64,000 nt of DNA from the NCBI GenBank assembly GCA_902790135.1, contig CADAQM010000004.1, forward strand, positions 52,326 to 116,325, written 5' to 3'. The stretch is from an uncultured Coriobacteriaceae bacterium (GTDB lineage: Bacteria > Actinomycetota > Coriobacteriia > Coriobacteriales > Atopobiaceae). The notes beneath the pieces were generated by a model. It was not told where the DNA came from. It saw only the letters and a list, made by a program, of their open reading frames with translations, and did not search any database. The first letter of the stretch is position 1; each line of letters begins with the position of its first letter. Positions 16,881 to 26,065 of this stretch are shown in pieces. Position numbers and translations under genes: made by a program.

Positions 16881-18678
16881 CCTTCTGAGTCCCGGCCTGG
16901 TAAAGAGTGGCCTGCGCCGCTACTGGCCGCTCTGGCTGGCTGGCTTTATCGCCCTGCTGCTGTTTGTCGTGCTTCCCGCATACGTGAGCGTGCCCATGAT
17001 CATCAGCGGGGCCGAGAACCCCGCCGACCGCGACCTGGCGCTCAACTTCTTCTGGTCTGCCATGAGCTTCTCGTCGTGGGTCTACGCGCTCGGTGGCGCG
17101 CTTGTGGTGGCGCTCACCCTGAACGACCACCTCTTCGACAGCCGCGCGGCTACCTTCGTGGGCTCGCTGCCCCTGCGCCGGCCTACGGTCTTTACGTCCA
17201 CCTTTGCGAGCGGAATGCTCGTGCTGGTTGCGCTTCCCGCCGTGGCGGGCCTCGGCCTGATGCCGCTTTGCCTCATGCTTGGCCAGGTCTTCTCGCCGCT
17301 GCGCGTGTTGGAGTGGTTTGCGCTCACGGTGGCGCTCTCGTTCGTGTTCTTCTCGTTTGCCCAGCTCTCGTGCCATGTCTCGGGCACGCGCCTGGTTGCC
17401 CTGCTGGTCTACGGCGTCATCGGCTTCCTTTCGATCTGCATCGAGGCGGCCGCGCGCCTGCTGATGTCCGGCCTCGTGTATGGCATCAGCTCCGACGAGA
17501 TCTCCTTCGACTGGCTCGCGCCAGCTGCGCACATTCTCAGCATCCTGACCCTGCACTATCCCGACCGGGGCATCGCGTGGCTGGAGCTTGCGCCGTATCT
17601 GCTGGTTGCCTGCGTCGCCATGGTTGGCGCCGCCTGGCTGTTCGGCCGCCGCAAGCTCGAGTCCGCCGGCGACGGCGTCCTCTTCGAGCCGCTGCGCGAG
17701 GCCCTCAAGTGCCTGGCAGGCATCTCGCTGGCGCTGCTCTTTGCCTCGGTCTATCGCCTTCTGGACGTGACCAACGCCTTCAACGGGATTCCCGTGGGCA
17801 CTGGCGAGCTGCTTGCTTTGGCCGTGCTCTTTGCGATCGGCGGGTTCTTGGGAGTGCTGTTTGCCGACATGATCATGAGCCGCAGCACCCACGTGCTTGG
17901 CAACTGCTGGCGTGAGGGTCTCGTGGTGGCGTGCGTGATGCTGGCCTTCCTCGGCGCGTGCCGTGTGGACCTGCTGGGCGTGGGACGTTACGTCCCCAAG
18001 GCCGACGAGGTCGAGACGGCCATTCTGACCTGCGATTATGCTTCAGACTCAATCGAGATCGACTCTCCGGAGGGGATCGAGGACGTGCGGACGCTGCAGC
18101 AGAACCTCATCGCCTACGGCGGGGAGGGCGACATTGACACGGAGCACGCCTTCACGATTGACGTCACCTACCGGCTCAAGAGTGGCCGCTATGTCCACAG
18201 GACCTATCCCGTGCTCACCAACTTCCCGGTGACGGCCTTGGGCAATACCCAGGACGCGCAGCTTCTGCGCGAGTTCGCACAGATTGCGGACAGCGACGAG
18301 GGTCGCGCGTCCAGGTTCTCCGAGGCCCTCGGGCTCAAGGACAATGCGCACGTGCAGATCGAGTACATGCGCGAGGACGGAACCTACTCGTCCGTGGACC
18401 TGTACGGCAAGGATGCGCTGGACTTCATCCAGAGCGTGCTTGCGCACGACCTGATGGAGGAGGGTGCTGGCGAGCTGTTCTACGAGATGACGGCCGACGA
18501 GAGCGAGACCACCTACGACGCCGTGGCGTACGTGGAGGACCAGAAGCGCTCGCAGGAGGAGGGCTACGGCTCGTACCTGCTGAGCCTGCAGCTGAGCGAG
18601 CGCACGCCCAACACTCTGGCGTGGCTGGAGGAGCATCATCCCGAGGTGGAGCTGATCGAGGTGAGCTACGACGGCTAG
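16867..18678 (+). CDS. ABC-2 type permease with large extracytoplasmic C-terminal domain
   Basis: A 603-residue product starting MRSANLLSPGLVKSG; this ATG lies inside the 3' end of the ATPase gene and the far longer upstream frame is rejected. Residues 25-420 contain about ten hydrophobic segments (for example WLAGFIALLLFVVLPAYV, LVALLVYGVIGFLSICIEAA, LLALAVLFAIGGFLGVLFAD). The last 180 residues are hydrophilic and acidic and probably lie outside the membrane (SIEIDSPEGIEDVRTLQQN, HVQIEYMREDGTYSSVDLYG). This layout is like YtrC/D-type permeases with an added sensor or docking domain. Pairs with the ATPase immediately upstream. Confidence 0.85.
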   Translation: MRSANLLSPGLVKSGLRRYWPLWLAGFIALLLFVVLPAYVSVPMIISGAENPADRDLALNFFWSAMSFSSWVYALGGALVVALTLNDHLFDSRAATFVGSLPLRRPTVFTSTFASGMLVLVALPAVAGLGLMPLCLMLGQVFSPLRVLEWFALTVALSFVFFSFAQLSCHVSGTRLVALLVYGVIGFLSICIEAAARLLMSGLVYGISSDEISFDWLAPAAHILSILTLHYPDRGIAWLELAPYLLVACVAMVGAAWLFGRRKLESAGDGVLFEPLREALKCLAGISLALLFASVYRLLDVTNAFNGIPVGTGELLALAVLFAIGGFLGVLFADMIMSRSTHVLGNCWREGLVVACVMLAFLGACRVDLLGVGRYVPKADEVETAILTCDYASDSIEIDSPEGIEDVRTLQQNLIAYGGEGDIDTEHAFTIDVTYRLKSGRYVHRTYPVLTNFPVTALGNTQDAQLLREFAQIADSDEGRASRFSEALGLKDNAHVQIEYMREDGTYSSVDLYGKDALDFIQSVLAHDLMEEGAGELFYEMTADESETTYDAVAYVEDQKRSQEEGYGSYLLSLQLSERTPNTLAWLEEHHPEVELIEVSYDG

Positions 18679-18721
18679 CTGCGGCGGGTCGGCCACGTTC
18701 TAGACGGTTTTCAAGCGACGA

Positions 18722-18748
18722 GGGGCGGTTTCGACCGCCCCTTTTCGC
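18722..18748 (+). terminator. Terminator of the YtrA-ABC operon
   Basis: Stem GGGGCGGT / ACCGCCCC with TTCG tetraloop followed by TTTT, 43 nt after the permease stop. Confidence 0.9.
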
Positions 18749-18891
18749 GTCTCGGTAGGGTGAATTGCATAAGCTTTTGTGTCGAGATGCTAACTTACGC
18801 AAATTTGTGCAAGTTGCCAGTCTGTCATTTTTGGGCATGCATAAAACTGTAAGTCTATGCAGATTGATGCAACAACGGCCTTTCCTGCGCG

Positions 18892-20514
18892 TTAGCGGAA
18901 GCTGTTGGCCCAGTTGACCAGCGAGTCGTGCCAGATGTTGCCCATGACATCGCGGCGCATCTGGTCGTTCACCGGTCCGTTCTTGGCCATTTTCGCGAGA
19001 ATGACCGCCTGGAGCTGCTCCACGGTCATCTGGTCGTACGGCACGTTGGGGATATCCTCCGGCAGAATCGACGGACCATCCGCGGCGGCGTCTTCCTCGG
19101 TCTCCTCCACGACTCCCTTGAGGGTGGGAGCTCCCTTCGGCGCAAACTGCTCCGCAAATAACACGCGCGGGGCGGCGTCTGTCTCCTTGCCCTCGGGCGC
19201 AAAGATCTCGCCTCCGCAGGCAGGCAGGCTGACGTGCAGCTTTCCGTCTTTGGTCGCAATGCGCTCGCCACCAAGAAGCCCCACGTAGCAGGACTCCTCC
19301 GCAGGGACGTCAATCTCGGCGTCCTTGTCGGCGTTATTGACCGCCACGATCAGCCGCCCGCGCGAGAACGCGTACTGCTCGGTGGTCAGCACGAGCTCGC
19401 GGTACGGACCCCATGCCAGGTCGTCGGCATAGTGCGCGTGCACCGCGCCAAGCGCGGCGATCAGCTGCGTGCAGGGGTTGGTCTCGTAGTCGTCGGCGTG
19501 CTCCGCGAGGTCGATGGTCGGCCGCAGCGAGTCGTCCGAGAAGCGCTCCTTGCGCCCCTCGATGCCAAACTCGCTTCCGTAATAGACCGACGGAATCCCC
19601 GGCAGGGTGTACAGCAGGATGTGAACGGGCAGGTAGTGGGCCTTGTTGCGGAGCTTGGTGTAGATGCGCTCCACGTCGTGGTTGTCCACGAAGTTGTACA
19701 GCTTGATGTGCGCGGGCACCATGCCGATGGTGCGGCGCACGGTGTGGGCGATCTCGAAGTAGTTGTGGTCGTTGTGGCCGCTGTAGAGGCCCTTGTGCAA
19801 CGCGTAGTCGGTGACGCTGTGCAGCGTGCGCTCGTTTGCCCAGCGGGAGTAGTCGCCATGGATGACCTCGCCCATCAGCCAGAAGTCCGGCTTGGCGGCG
19901 TCGACGGTGTGGCGCAGGGCGCGCATGAAGTCGAAGTCCAGCACGTCGGCCGCGTCGAGGCGGATGCCGTCCACGTCGAAGGTCTCGATCCAAAAGCGAA
20001 TCACGTCGCAGATGTAGTCGCGCACGGCGGGGTTGCGCTGGTTGAGCTTGGCGAGCAGGTCGTAGCCACCCCAGTTGTCGTAGGAGAAGCCGTCGTTGTA
20101 CTCGTTATTTCCCCAGAAGCTGACGTTGCAGTACCAGTCGCGGTAGGGCGACGCCTCGCGCTTCTCGCGGATGTCGCGGAAGGCGAAGAAGTCGCGGCCG
20201 GTGTGGTTGAAGACGCCGTCGAAGACCACCTTGATGCCGGCGTCGTGGCAGGCGCGGACAAAGGCGACGAGGTCGTCGTTGGTGCCCAGGCGGCTGTCGA
20301 GCGTGCGGTAGTCGGTGGTTTCGTAGCCGTGGCCGACAGACTGGAAAAGGGGACCGATGTAGAGGGCGGTGAAGCCGAGGCGCTTGATGTGGTCAATCCA
20401 CGGGAGCAGGGCGTTCAGGCGATGGACAGGCGCGGAGTAGTCGTTGTGCTTGGGTGCGCCAGCGAGGCCCAGCGGGTAGATGTGATAGAAAACCGCCTCG
20501 TCATACCAAGCCAT
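18892..20514 (-). CDS. GH13 alpha-amylase-family enzyme, intracellular
   Basis: A 540-residue product with AGAGGGA before ATG. Conserved GH13 regions are all present: DGVFNHTG (region I), GIRLDAADV with the catalytic nucleophile Asp (II), LMGEVIHG with the acid/base Glu (III) and FVDNHDVER with the stabilising Asp (IV). No signal peptide is visible, so it acts in the cytosol on maltodextrins or glycogen-derived oligosaccharides, in the style of maltogenic/neopullulanase enzymes. A C-terminal tail (about residues 450-540; Glu/Asp/Ala linker then a helical QMTVEQLQAVILAKMAKN segment) is extra to the catalytic core. Transcribed toward the ABC operon, in the same direction as the tRNA-Gly upstream. 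Confidence 0.9.
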   Translation of the reverse strand: MAWYDEAVFYHIYPLGLAGAPKHNDYSAPVHRLNALLPWIDHIKRLGFTALYIGPLFQSVGHGYETTDYRTLDSRLGTNDDLVAFVRACHDAGIKVVFDGVFNHTGRDFFAFRDIREKREASPYRDWYCNVSFWGNNEYNDGFSYDNWGGYDLLAKLNQRNPAVRDYICDVIRFWIETFDVDGIRLDAADVLDFDFMRALRHTVDAAKPDFWLMGEVIHGDYSRWANERTLHSVTDYALHKGLYSGHNDHNYFEIAHTVRRTIGMVPAHIKLYNFVDNHDVERIYTKLRNKAHYLPVHILLYTLPGIPSVYYGSEFGIEGRKERFSDDSLRPTIDLAEHADDYETNPCTQLIAALGAVHAHYADDLAWGPYRELVLTTEQYAFSRGRLIVAVNNADKDAEIDVPAEESCYVGLLGGERIATKDGKLHVSLPACGGEIFAPEGKETDAAPRVLFAEQFAPKGAPTLKGVVEETEEDAAADGPSILPEDIPNVPYDQMTVEQLQAVILAKMAKNGPVNDQMRRDVMGNIWHDSLVNWANSFR

Positions 20515-20532
20515 GGCTGTCCCTCTGTCACG

Positions 20533-20560
20533 AAAAGAGCCCCCGAACGGAGGCTCTTGG
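20533..20560 (-). terminator. Terminator between tRNA-Gly and GH13 gene
   Basis: On the minus strand AAGAGCCTCCG-TTCG-GGGGCTCTTTT forms a G/C stem ending in TTTT, 6 nt after the tRNA-Gly end. Confidence 0.82.
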
Positions 20561-20566
20561 AGATCA

Positions 20567-20640
20567 TGGAGCGGGTGACGGGAATCGAACCCGCGTGGTC
20601 AGCTTGGAAGGCTGAAGCTCTGCCATTGAACTACACCCGC
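20567..20640 (-). tRNA. tRNA-Gly (anticodon TCC)
   Basis: The 74-nt cloverleaf has acceptor stem GCGGGTG/CACCCGC, anticodon loop CTTCCAA, T-arm GGGTTCGATTCCC and encoded CCA. Reads GGA/GGG glycine codons. Own terminator follows. Confidence 0.95.
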
Positions 20641-20764
20641 ATGCAGTTGCAACGAAGAAGTACTCTACCATAGTTGCCTCTACATTGCTGCGGTTTCCAT
20701 CTATCGAACACCATAATCTCAAGCGTTCGATGATGGGCATCACTAGCGGGTTCGACATCCAAGC

Positions 20765-21613
20765 TTACTGCAGCACAAGGACTTCAACCCATGTATCACT
20801 ACTGATATGGCCCGATTCCGAACTTGCCTCCAAAAGAATGACGCACGAGCGAACGCCCAAAGTAGTGTCTAGATCCGCCTCAATAGCATATAGTCCATCG
20901 GAATCGAGGTTCGAAGGAACATAGTACTCCTCTGGCCATGACGAAACGGGGTATGTCGTACTTGCGTTTAGATAGTCTGCCAAATCGCGAACACGACAGA
21001 GGCCTTGTGTCTTTTCGTAGTCAAACACCCTGCTAAACCAGCCTCTGGCGCCATAGCAGTAGTCATCCGTATTGAAGTATGTGTCGTGGCTGGTACTGAA
21101 CATCAAATAGCAATTGTTATCGTGATTGCCGAAGTAGGTATAGTACGTACCATTCATTCCATGGTCGCCGAACCCGATATAGCCCGGTAGGCTCTCATTC
21201 CCACTGTATTTATGAATATCACCAAAGTAATTACCCAAGCCGTAGTAGACAATATCGTGCAGCTTGACGCTAGTAAAGTAGGGTGAGGAACCACTACTGC
21301 TCTCGTAGTCGTTGGGATCAGCAAGGATGCTCTTGCGCTCTTGGTCGTTCACCTCGTAGTATTCGACTGAATTAACGCCATCACCCGTGCTAGTGGTATT
21401 GGTCGTCTCGGAATAATCATCCACTTCGGAATAGTCATCCGTCTCGGTATAGTCCTCCTCCTCATAGTCATTCTGAGAAGGAGTTGCAATTGTTTCGGCA
21501 GGTTGCTCGGATGAAGTCGTAGGAGGGTTGGAACTAGAAGTGCTATTCCCCGAGCATCCTACCGTACAAAGGAGAAAAGCTGCTGACACAGCCAGCGTGA
21601 CCATTCGTTTCAT
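20765..21613 (-). CDS. Putative secreted lipoprotein, low GC
   Basis: A 282-residue product from the ATG at 21613; an in-frame ATG 12 nt upstream is possible. The N-terminus is a lipoprotein signal peptide (MKRMVTLAVSAAFLLCTVGC, lipobox TVGC at about residue 20). A Ser/Thr/Asn/Glu/Asp/Tyr-rich linker follows (DDYSEVDDYSE repeats), then a folded domain rich in Tyr and Gly (DIVYYGLGNYFGDIHKY, NGTYYTYFGNHDNN). I do not recognise the domain. GC content is clearly below the neighbours and codon use is mixed, suggesting transfer. Convergent with no neighbour; stands alone between tRNA-Gly and a pseudogene. Confidence 0.65.
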   Translation of the reverse strand: MKRMVTLAVSAAFLLCTVGCSGNSTSSSNPPTTSSEQPAETIATPSQNDYEEEDYTETDDYSEVDDYSETTNTTSTGDGVNSVEYYEVNDQERKSILADPNDYESSSGSSPYFTSVKLHDIVYYGLGNYFGDIHKYSGNESLPGYIGFGDHGMNGTYYTYFGNHDNNCYLMFSTSHDTYFNTDDYCYGARGWFSRVFDYEKTQGLCRVRDLADYLNASTTYPVSSWPEEYYVPSNLDSDGLYAIEADLDTTLGVRSCVILLEASSESGHISSDTWVEVLVLQ

Positions 21614-22130
21614 GGTTACCCCCATTATCGAGACTGTAAGAGCACTTCCTAAATGCTTATCAAAATATAGCAGCACTATATAATCGATGGATTGCAGGTA
21701 ACAATACGGCAACTCAACAGTCGTATCTCATGTGGTGTCATGTCACGACATTGCCGATATCCTACCTCACGGCAATCGCTCATCACCTACTGACATAATG
21801 TTGCCAAGCTTAAACAATATGTTTGTCATGGCATAGTTGTCAGGCAGTCGTTAGAAGACTATGCACAATGCATTCGAATTTGATGACTAGAGGTGCAAAT
21901 CATCTGAATAATGACGGAGCATTATGTCTAAACACAACAACAATTGTGTAATCCGCCCCATACTCCGCAAACATGGCCCCGCGCACCCCTCGCCTCGCCA
22001 CTCTGGCCACCAGTGGCACATTCCGCCCGCCACCAGCGCAGATGCCTAGAATGGAACCCAGGGCGAACGCGGAGCGAGGCAAACAAGGGCAGCTTGCCTC
22101 CTCTTTCCTGGACGCTTTGAGGGGACGGAC
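21614..22130. other. 517-bp AT-rich gap between lipoprotein and pseudogene
   Basis: No gene is supported. The 90 bp next to the lipoprotein start are very AT-rich (AAAATATAG, TATATAATCG) and probably contain its promoter. A small hairpin GCCACT...AGTGGC lies near 21998-22018. Composition returns to core-like GC from about 21960, just before the ketopantoate reductase remnant. Confidence 0.5.
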
Positions 22131-23482
22131 ATGAATATCGCGCAATCATCGGGTCGGGTGCCATCGGATGCCTGTATGGCGCGTACCTCAGCAAACACAA
22201 CAACGTGTACATGCTGTGCCGCCGCAAGTCGGTTGCGGACGCGATCGAGCGCGACGGCCTGACCGTTTTCGAGCCCGACGGCTCCGTCGGCTGCTACATG
22301 ACCGTCCACGGATGCCTCTCGGGGGAGTGTCCCGGCCCCGTCGACCTGGCCATCATCATCGTGAAGGCGTCTGACACCGCCACGGCCATCGAGGCAAACC
22401 TCAACATCATCGGCGACAAGACCCTCGTCATGACGCTGCAGAACGGCGGCGGCAACGACCGCATCATCGCCCGCTACGTCCCCATGGAGCGCGTCGTCAT
22501 CGGAACCACCAAGCACAACTCCGTCAACCTCGACAACGGCAACATCCGCCACTCCGGCTCGGGCGACACCTGCATCGGGAGCAACGTCCCAGACGCCGAC
22601 CTCAGCGGCATCGTGCGTCTCTTCGAGGAGGCGGGACTCGCCACCGTCGTCTCGGACGATATCTAGCGCATCATCTGGAGCAAGCTGTTCGTCAACCTCT
22701 CCATCAACACGTTCACTGCCATCACCAAGGCCCCCATCGGCTCGATGATCGAGAGCGACCAGGCCTGGTTCTTCGCCGAAAAGCTGGTCTGCGAGGCCAT
22801 CGATGTTGCCGAGGCGGAGGGCCAGCACTTCAGCTACCTCGAGGTCCTGAGCTCGCTGCACGCAACCTGCGAGGCCGTGGCCAGCGGCTTCTCGTCCATG
22901 TCCCAGGACGTCATGAACTGCTGCAAGACCGAGGTGGACGCCATCAACGGCTACGTGGTCGAGCGCGCGGCGGTCCACAACGTGCCGACGCCCTACAACA
23001 TGCTGGTCCGCAACCTCATCCACGTGATCGAGAGCACCTACAAGGAGCAGGTCAAGCCGCTGGTCCGCTACGCCGAGGGCGACGTGGTGATGCAGCAGGG
23101 CGAGACGAGCCCCTGCATCTACAAGGTCGTCCAGGGCTCGGTGCTGCTGAGCATGAACCGCGGCCAGAGGGACGAGTACTTCATCGGTATCCACGGCGAG
23201 GGGCAGAACTTCGGCATGTACAGCTGTCTGACGGGCACGCCCAACCGATATACCGCCGTCGCGCAGGGCGACACCGTCATCATGCAGATTCCGAAGAGCG
23301 AGATCCACAGCTACATCTCGATCAACCCAAGAAACGCCGAGCAGATGATGAGGGCGCTCGCCGACCAGATGTCGCTCATGGTCAAGCACATCGAGCTGCT
23401 GAACGTCGACATGACCACCATGCTGGACATGGTGGCCCCCTTCGCTCGAATGTCCCATTGTGGCTATGATATTTGCTGGTAA
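22131..23482 (+). pseudogene. Ketopantoate reductase-type protein fused to a cNMP-binding domain, disrupted
   Basis: The ATG at 22131 follows GAGGGG and encodes MNIA, then a 2-nt change (around 22142) shifts the frame; the continuing frame IIGSGAIGCLYGAYLSKHNN is the expected NADP-binding Rossmann start (GxGxxG). An in-frame TAG at 22664-22666 falls where CAG is expected (DDI-stop-RIIWSKLFVN). The C-terminal reductase part is otherwise intact (SSMSQDVMNCCKTEVDAING). It continues without break into a cyclic-nucleotide-binding domain of the Crp type (VRYAEGDVVMQQGE, GQNFGMYSCLTGTPNRYTA) with no helix-turn-helix. Two lesions make this a likely pseudogene, unless recoded. Reductase would make pantoate from ketopantoate; the fused sensor is unusual. 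Confidence 0.85.
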
Positions 23483-23695
23483 AGGCACGTATGTAAGGGG
23501 AGGGGCAGGGATTGCCGAGTGATGACAGCGCACGGTAATAGGTGCGCGATTGAGACGGTTTGGAGTCCCTTTGGGGCTGCAATTGTTGTGGCAACGAAAC
23601 AGTTATCTGCCGCACCGGCTCTGCACGCAAGCGCCCTCTGCATATAGACTGGTACGTGGAGCGTTTGCAATCGGCAACCGGGGTGAGGACTACGC

Positions 23696-24553
23696 ATGGA
23701 CGACCTGATCAGAAAGGTAACCGGCGTCATGATGGTCGCCGCGGGCGGATTCTTTGTCGTGGTCGCCATCTTGGCCATCGTGGGTCTGCCGGGGACCGTC
23801 CGCCTGCTGCAGGAGGCGCCCTTCATAACCGACGGCGTGCTCGACCCCGCAAACGAGGGCAAGATCGTCGCGCTCTCGCTGCACATCGAGGACGTTGGCG
23901 ACGCCGCAGACGACGAGCTCGGCCTCAGCTTCTCCTATCCCTGCGTCATCCGCGACGTGGAGCGGCTGACCTGCACGCTCTCCGACCAGAAGTGGGAGTG
24001 GAGGCGCATCCGGGACACCGACGACCAGTTTGGTAGCAAGACGTTCTTTGGGGACGCCAGCATCGGCGACTACCAGATCGAAGGCGACCTGCTCCGAGGC
24101 CTCGCGCAATACACCGACCTCACAACGAGCGACTTTGACGCGGCGGAGTTGAACCGCTTTTTAGAGACCTACGACGGCCTCACCACCGAATACTGGGACA
24201 ATCGGTTCTACTTCACCAACACCAACAGCATCTACTTCGACGACTTCGAGTATGACGGCAAGGACTCGTCCACCCGGCGGCACTACAGGAGCCAGGAGGG
24301 CGCCCTGCGCTTCCGCTACCGGGGCCTGCCGCGCGACGCGTACTCCCGGATCGTCGTCCTGGGGAGGCAGGAGGGCAACTGGATCGTGGAGGACGAGAGG
24401 GTCGACACCCTCACGGTCTACGACGGCATCGAGAGCACGGATGCGCTGGTCCGCTCGGTCATCTTCCATGTGCTCGGCGGCATTGCCCTCTCGATGCTCG
24501 TCTGCGTGCCGCTGATCATTTTTGGCATCAGGAGAATCGCGTACGACTGGTAG
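23696..24553 (+). CDS. Membrane protein with TMEM43-like layout
   Basis: A 285-residue product with GGTGAGG upstream. One membrane helix near the N-terminus (MMVAAGGFFVVVAILAIVGL), a 200-residue extracytoplasmic region and a second helix near the C-terminus (HVLGGIALSMLVCVPLIIFG). Within the loop, LDPANEGKIVALSLHIEDV and RDVERLTCTLSDQKWEW follow the spacing of the TMEM43 family (E.GK.V.vsG; L.R.VEM.QW.E), so distant membership is plausible. Role unknown; TMEM43 homologues organise membrane proteins. Solitary gene between the pseudogene and the riboswitch. Confidence 0.55.
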   Translation: MDDLIRKVTGVMMVAAGGFFVVVAILAIVGLPGTVRLLQEAPFITDGVLDPANEGKIVALSLHIEDVGDAADDELGLSFSYPCVIRDVERLTCTLSDQKWEWRRIRDTDDQFGSKTFFGDASIGDYQIEGDLLRGLAQYTDLTTSDFDAAELNRFLETYDGLTTEYWDNRFYFTNTNSIYFDDFEYDGKDSSTRRHYRSQEGALRFRYRGLPRDAYSRIVVLGRQEGNWIVEDERVDTLTVYDGIESTDALVRSVIFHVLGGIALSMLVCVPLIIFGIRRIAYDW

Positions 24554-24660
24554 CGGGGGAGGGCGGCGCTCTGGCGCGAACCACGGACGTCCCGAACTCG
24601 TCGCCGCACAAGACGCCGCCGTGTGCTATAGTCCTTCCCGCACAAATGCATGCTGGTCTA

Positions 24661-24696
24661 AAGGTGTTACTTGCTAACCACCTCTAAAAAACAAGG
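24661..24696 (+). ncRNA. preQ1-I riboswitch
   Basis: P1 is AGGTG (24662-24666) with CACCT (24679-24683) enclosing a 12-nt loop TTACTTGCTAAC. The A-rich tail CTAAAAAACAAGG follows directly. Loop CTTG (24670-24673) pairs with tail CAAG (24692-24695) to make the H-type pseudoknot, and the next loop base is C74, the position that recognises preQ1. The tail overlaps the ribosome site AAGGAG, so ligand binding should block translation of the transporter 12 nt downstream. Length and layout match the class I preQ1 consensus with base-pair-preserving changes. Confidence 0.85.
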
Positions 24697-24707
24697 AGTG
24701 TTGCCTC

Positions 24708-25415
24708 ATGAAGAAGGCCCTTTCCGAGCTCAATCGCCTGCTTACAGAAGTCCACCCGCTCGTGCTCACGCTCGCCGTTCTGGCGACGGTGGGTATGAAT
24801 CTTCTTGCCAACAAGAGCATTGACACGGGTCTGTCGTGGCTCGCGCTCGACTGCGGCATCCTCTTCTCGTGGCTCGCGTTCCTCTCGATGGACGTGGCCA
24901 CCCACTGCTACGGACCTCGCGCCGCAACTGCCATGTCGCTCGTCGCGCTGGCACTCAACCTGGTGATGGTCGCGGTCTTCTTCGTGGCCAGCCGCGTGCC
25001 CGGCGTCTGGGGCGAGAGCTTTGTCGAAGGCAGCGAGCAGGTGATCAACGGTGCGCTGGACAACACCTTTGGCGGCACTTGGTTCGTCATCCTGGGCAGC
25101 TCCATCGCCTACGCGGTCTCGGCCGTTCTCAATAACTTCCTCAACTGGGCGATCGGCGAGCGCCTGGGCGACAACCAAGGCTTCGGCTCCTTCGCCCTGC
25201 GCAGCTACGTCTCCACCTTCCTCGCGCAGTTTGTGGACAACATCACCTTTGCCCTGCTGGTGAGCAGGACCTTCTTCGGCTGGACCCTCCTGCAGTGCGT
25301 GACCTGCGCCATCACCGGCGCCGTGCTCGAGCTGGTCTTTGAGGTCTTCTTCTCGCCCGTGGGCTACCGCATCTCGCGCACCCTGACCGCAGCGCCGGCC
25401 TCCCAGGCGGTGTAG
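24708..25415 (+). CDS. VUT-family queuosine precursor transporter
   Basis: A 235-residue membrane protein with six hydrophobic segments. Vut_1 (YhhQ-type) features include the N-terminal MNLLANKSIDTG, CGILFSWLAFLSMDVATHCYG with the conserved D.....YG motif, and the later FLAQFVDNITFALLVSRTFF. Homologues import preQ0 or preQ1 for tRNA queuosine synthesis. The preQ1-I riboswitch immediately upstream supports that substrate here. No queuosine biosynthesis genes are in the window, which fits a scavenging lifestyle. The SDR gene begins 2 nt after its stop and may be co-transcribed. Confidence 0.9.
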   Translation: MKKALSELNRLLTEVHPLVLTLAVLATVGMNLLANKSIDTGLSWLALDCGILFSWLAFLSMDVATHCYGPRAATAMSLVALALNLVMVAVFFVASRVPGVWGESFVEGSEQVINGALDNTFGGTWFVILGSSIAYAVSAVLNNFLNWAIGERLGDNQGFGSFALRSYVSTFLAQFVDNITFALLVSRTFFGWTLLQCVTCAITGAVLELVFEVFFSPVGYRISRTLTAAPASQAV

Positions 25416-25417
25416 CC

Positions 25418-26065
25418 ATGGACGTCCTCGTCACGGGAACCTCAAGCGGCATCGGTGCCGCCATCGCGCGGACCTTCCTGGACGAGGGGCACCGCGTCTG
25501 GGGCGTGGACATCGCGCCAGCGAGCATCGAGCGCCCCGGCTACGTGCACGTTCAGGCGGACATCACCGCCGAGAACCTCCCCGAGCTCCCCGAGCCGGAG
25601 ATTCTCATCAACAATGCGGGCACCTTGGAGGAGTCCGACGCGATTGCCGTCAACCTCACGGGGACTATTCGTTTTACCGAGCGTTTGATACAGAGCCCCC
25701 GCCTTCGCTCCGTCCTGTTCATCGCGTCGGCCTCCGCGCGCAACGGCGCGGAGTTCCCGCAGTATGTGGCCAGCAAGGCGGGCATCGTCGGCTACATGAA
25801 GAACCTTGCCCTGGCTTTGGCGCCGCGAGGCATCACCTGCAACGCCATCTCTCCCGGTGGCGTCATAACCCCAGCTAACAGCCACATTTTGGACGACGAG
25901 GAGCTCTATCAGCAGGTGCTCGCAGAGACGCTTCTGGGCAAGTGGGCTGAGCCCGAGGAGATTGCCAAACTGGCATATTTCCTCACGGTACACAATCGCT
26001 CCATAACTGGCGAGGACATACTGGTTGACAACGGCGAGATGCTCAAGTCAAACTTCATCTGGTAA
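25418..26065 (+). CDS. Short-chain dehydrogenase/reductase
   Basis: A 215-residue Rossmann enzyme. TGTSSGIG binds the cofactor at the N-terminus, NNAG is at about residue 66, the catalytic Ser lies in FIASASARNG and the YVASK motif holds the Tyr/Lys pair; ISPGGVITPA and the terminal GEDILVDNGE are typical. Short for the family, because the middle region is compact. Abuts the queuosine transporter, but a role in that pathway is not suggested by motifs. Substrate unknown. Confidence 0.85.
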   Translation: MDVLVTGTSSGIGAAIARTFLDEGHRVWGVDIAPASIERPGYVHVQADITAENLPELPEPEILINNAGTLEESDAIAVNLTGTIRFTERLIQSPRLRSVLFIASASARNGAEFPQYVASKAGIVGYMKNLALALAPRGITCNAISPGGVITPANSHILDDEELYQQVLAETLLGKWAEPEEIAKLAYFLTVHNRSITGEDILVDNGEMLKSNFIW

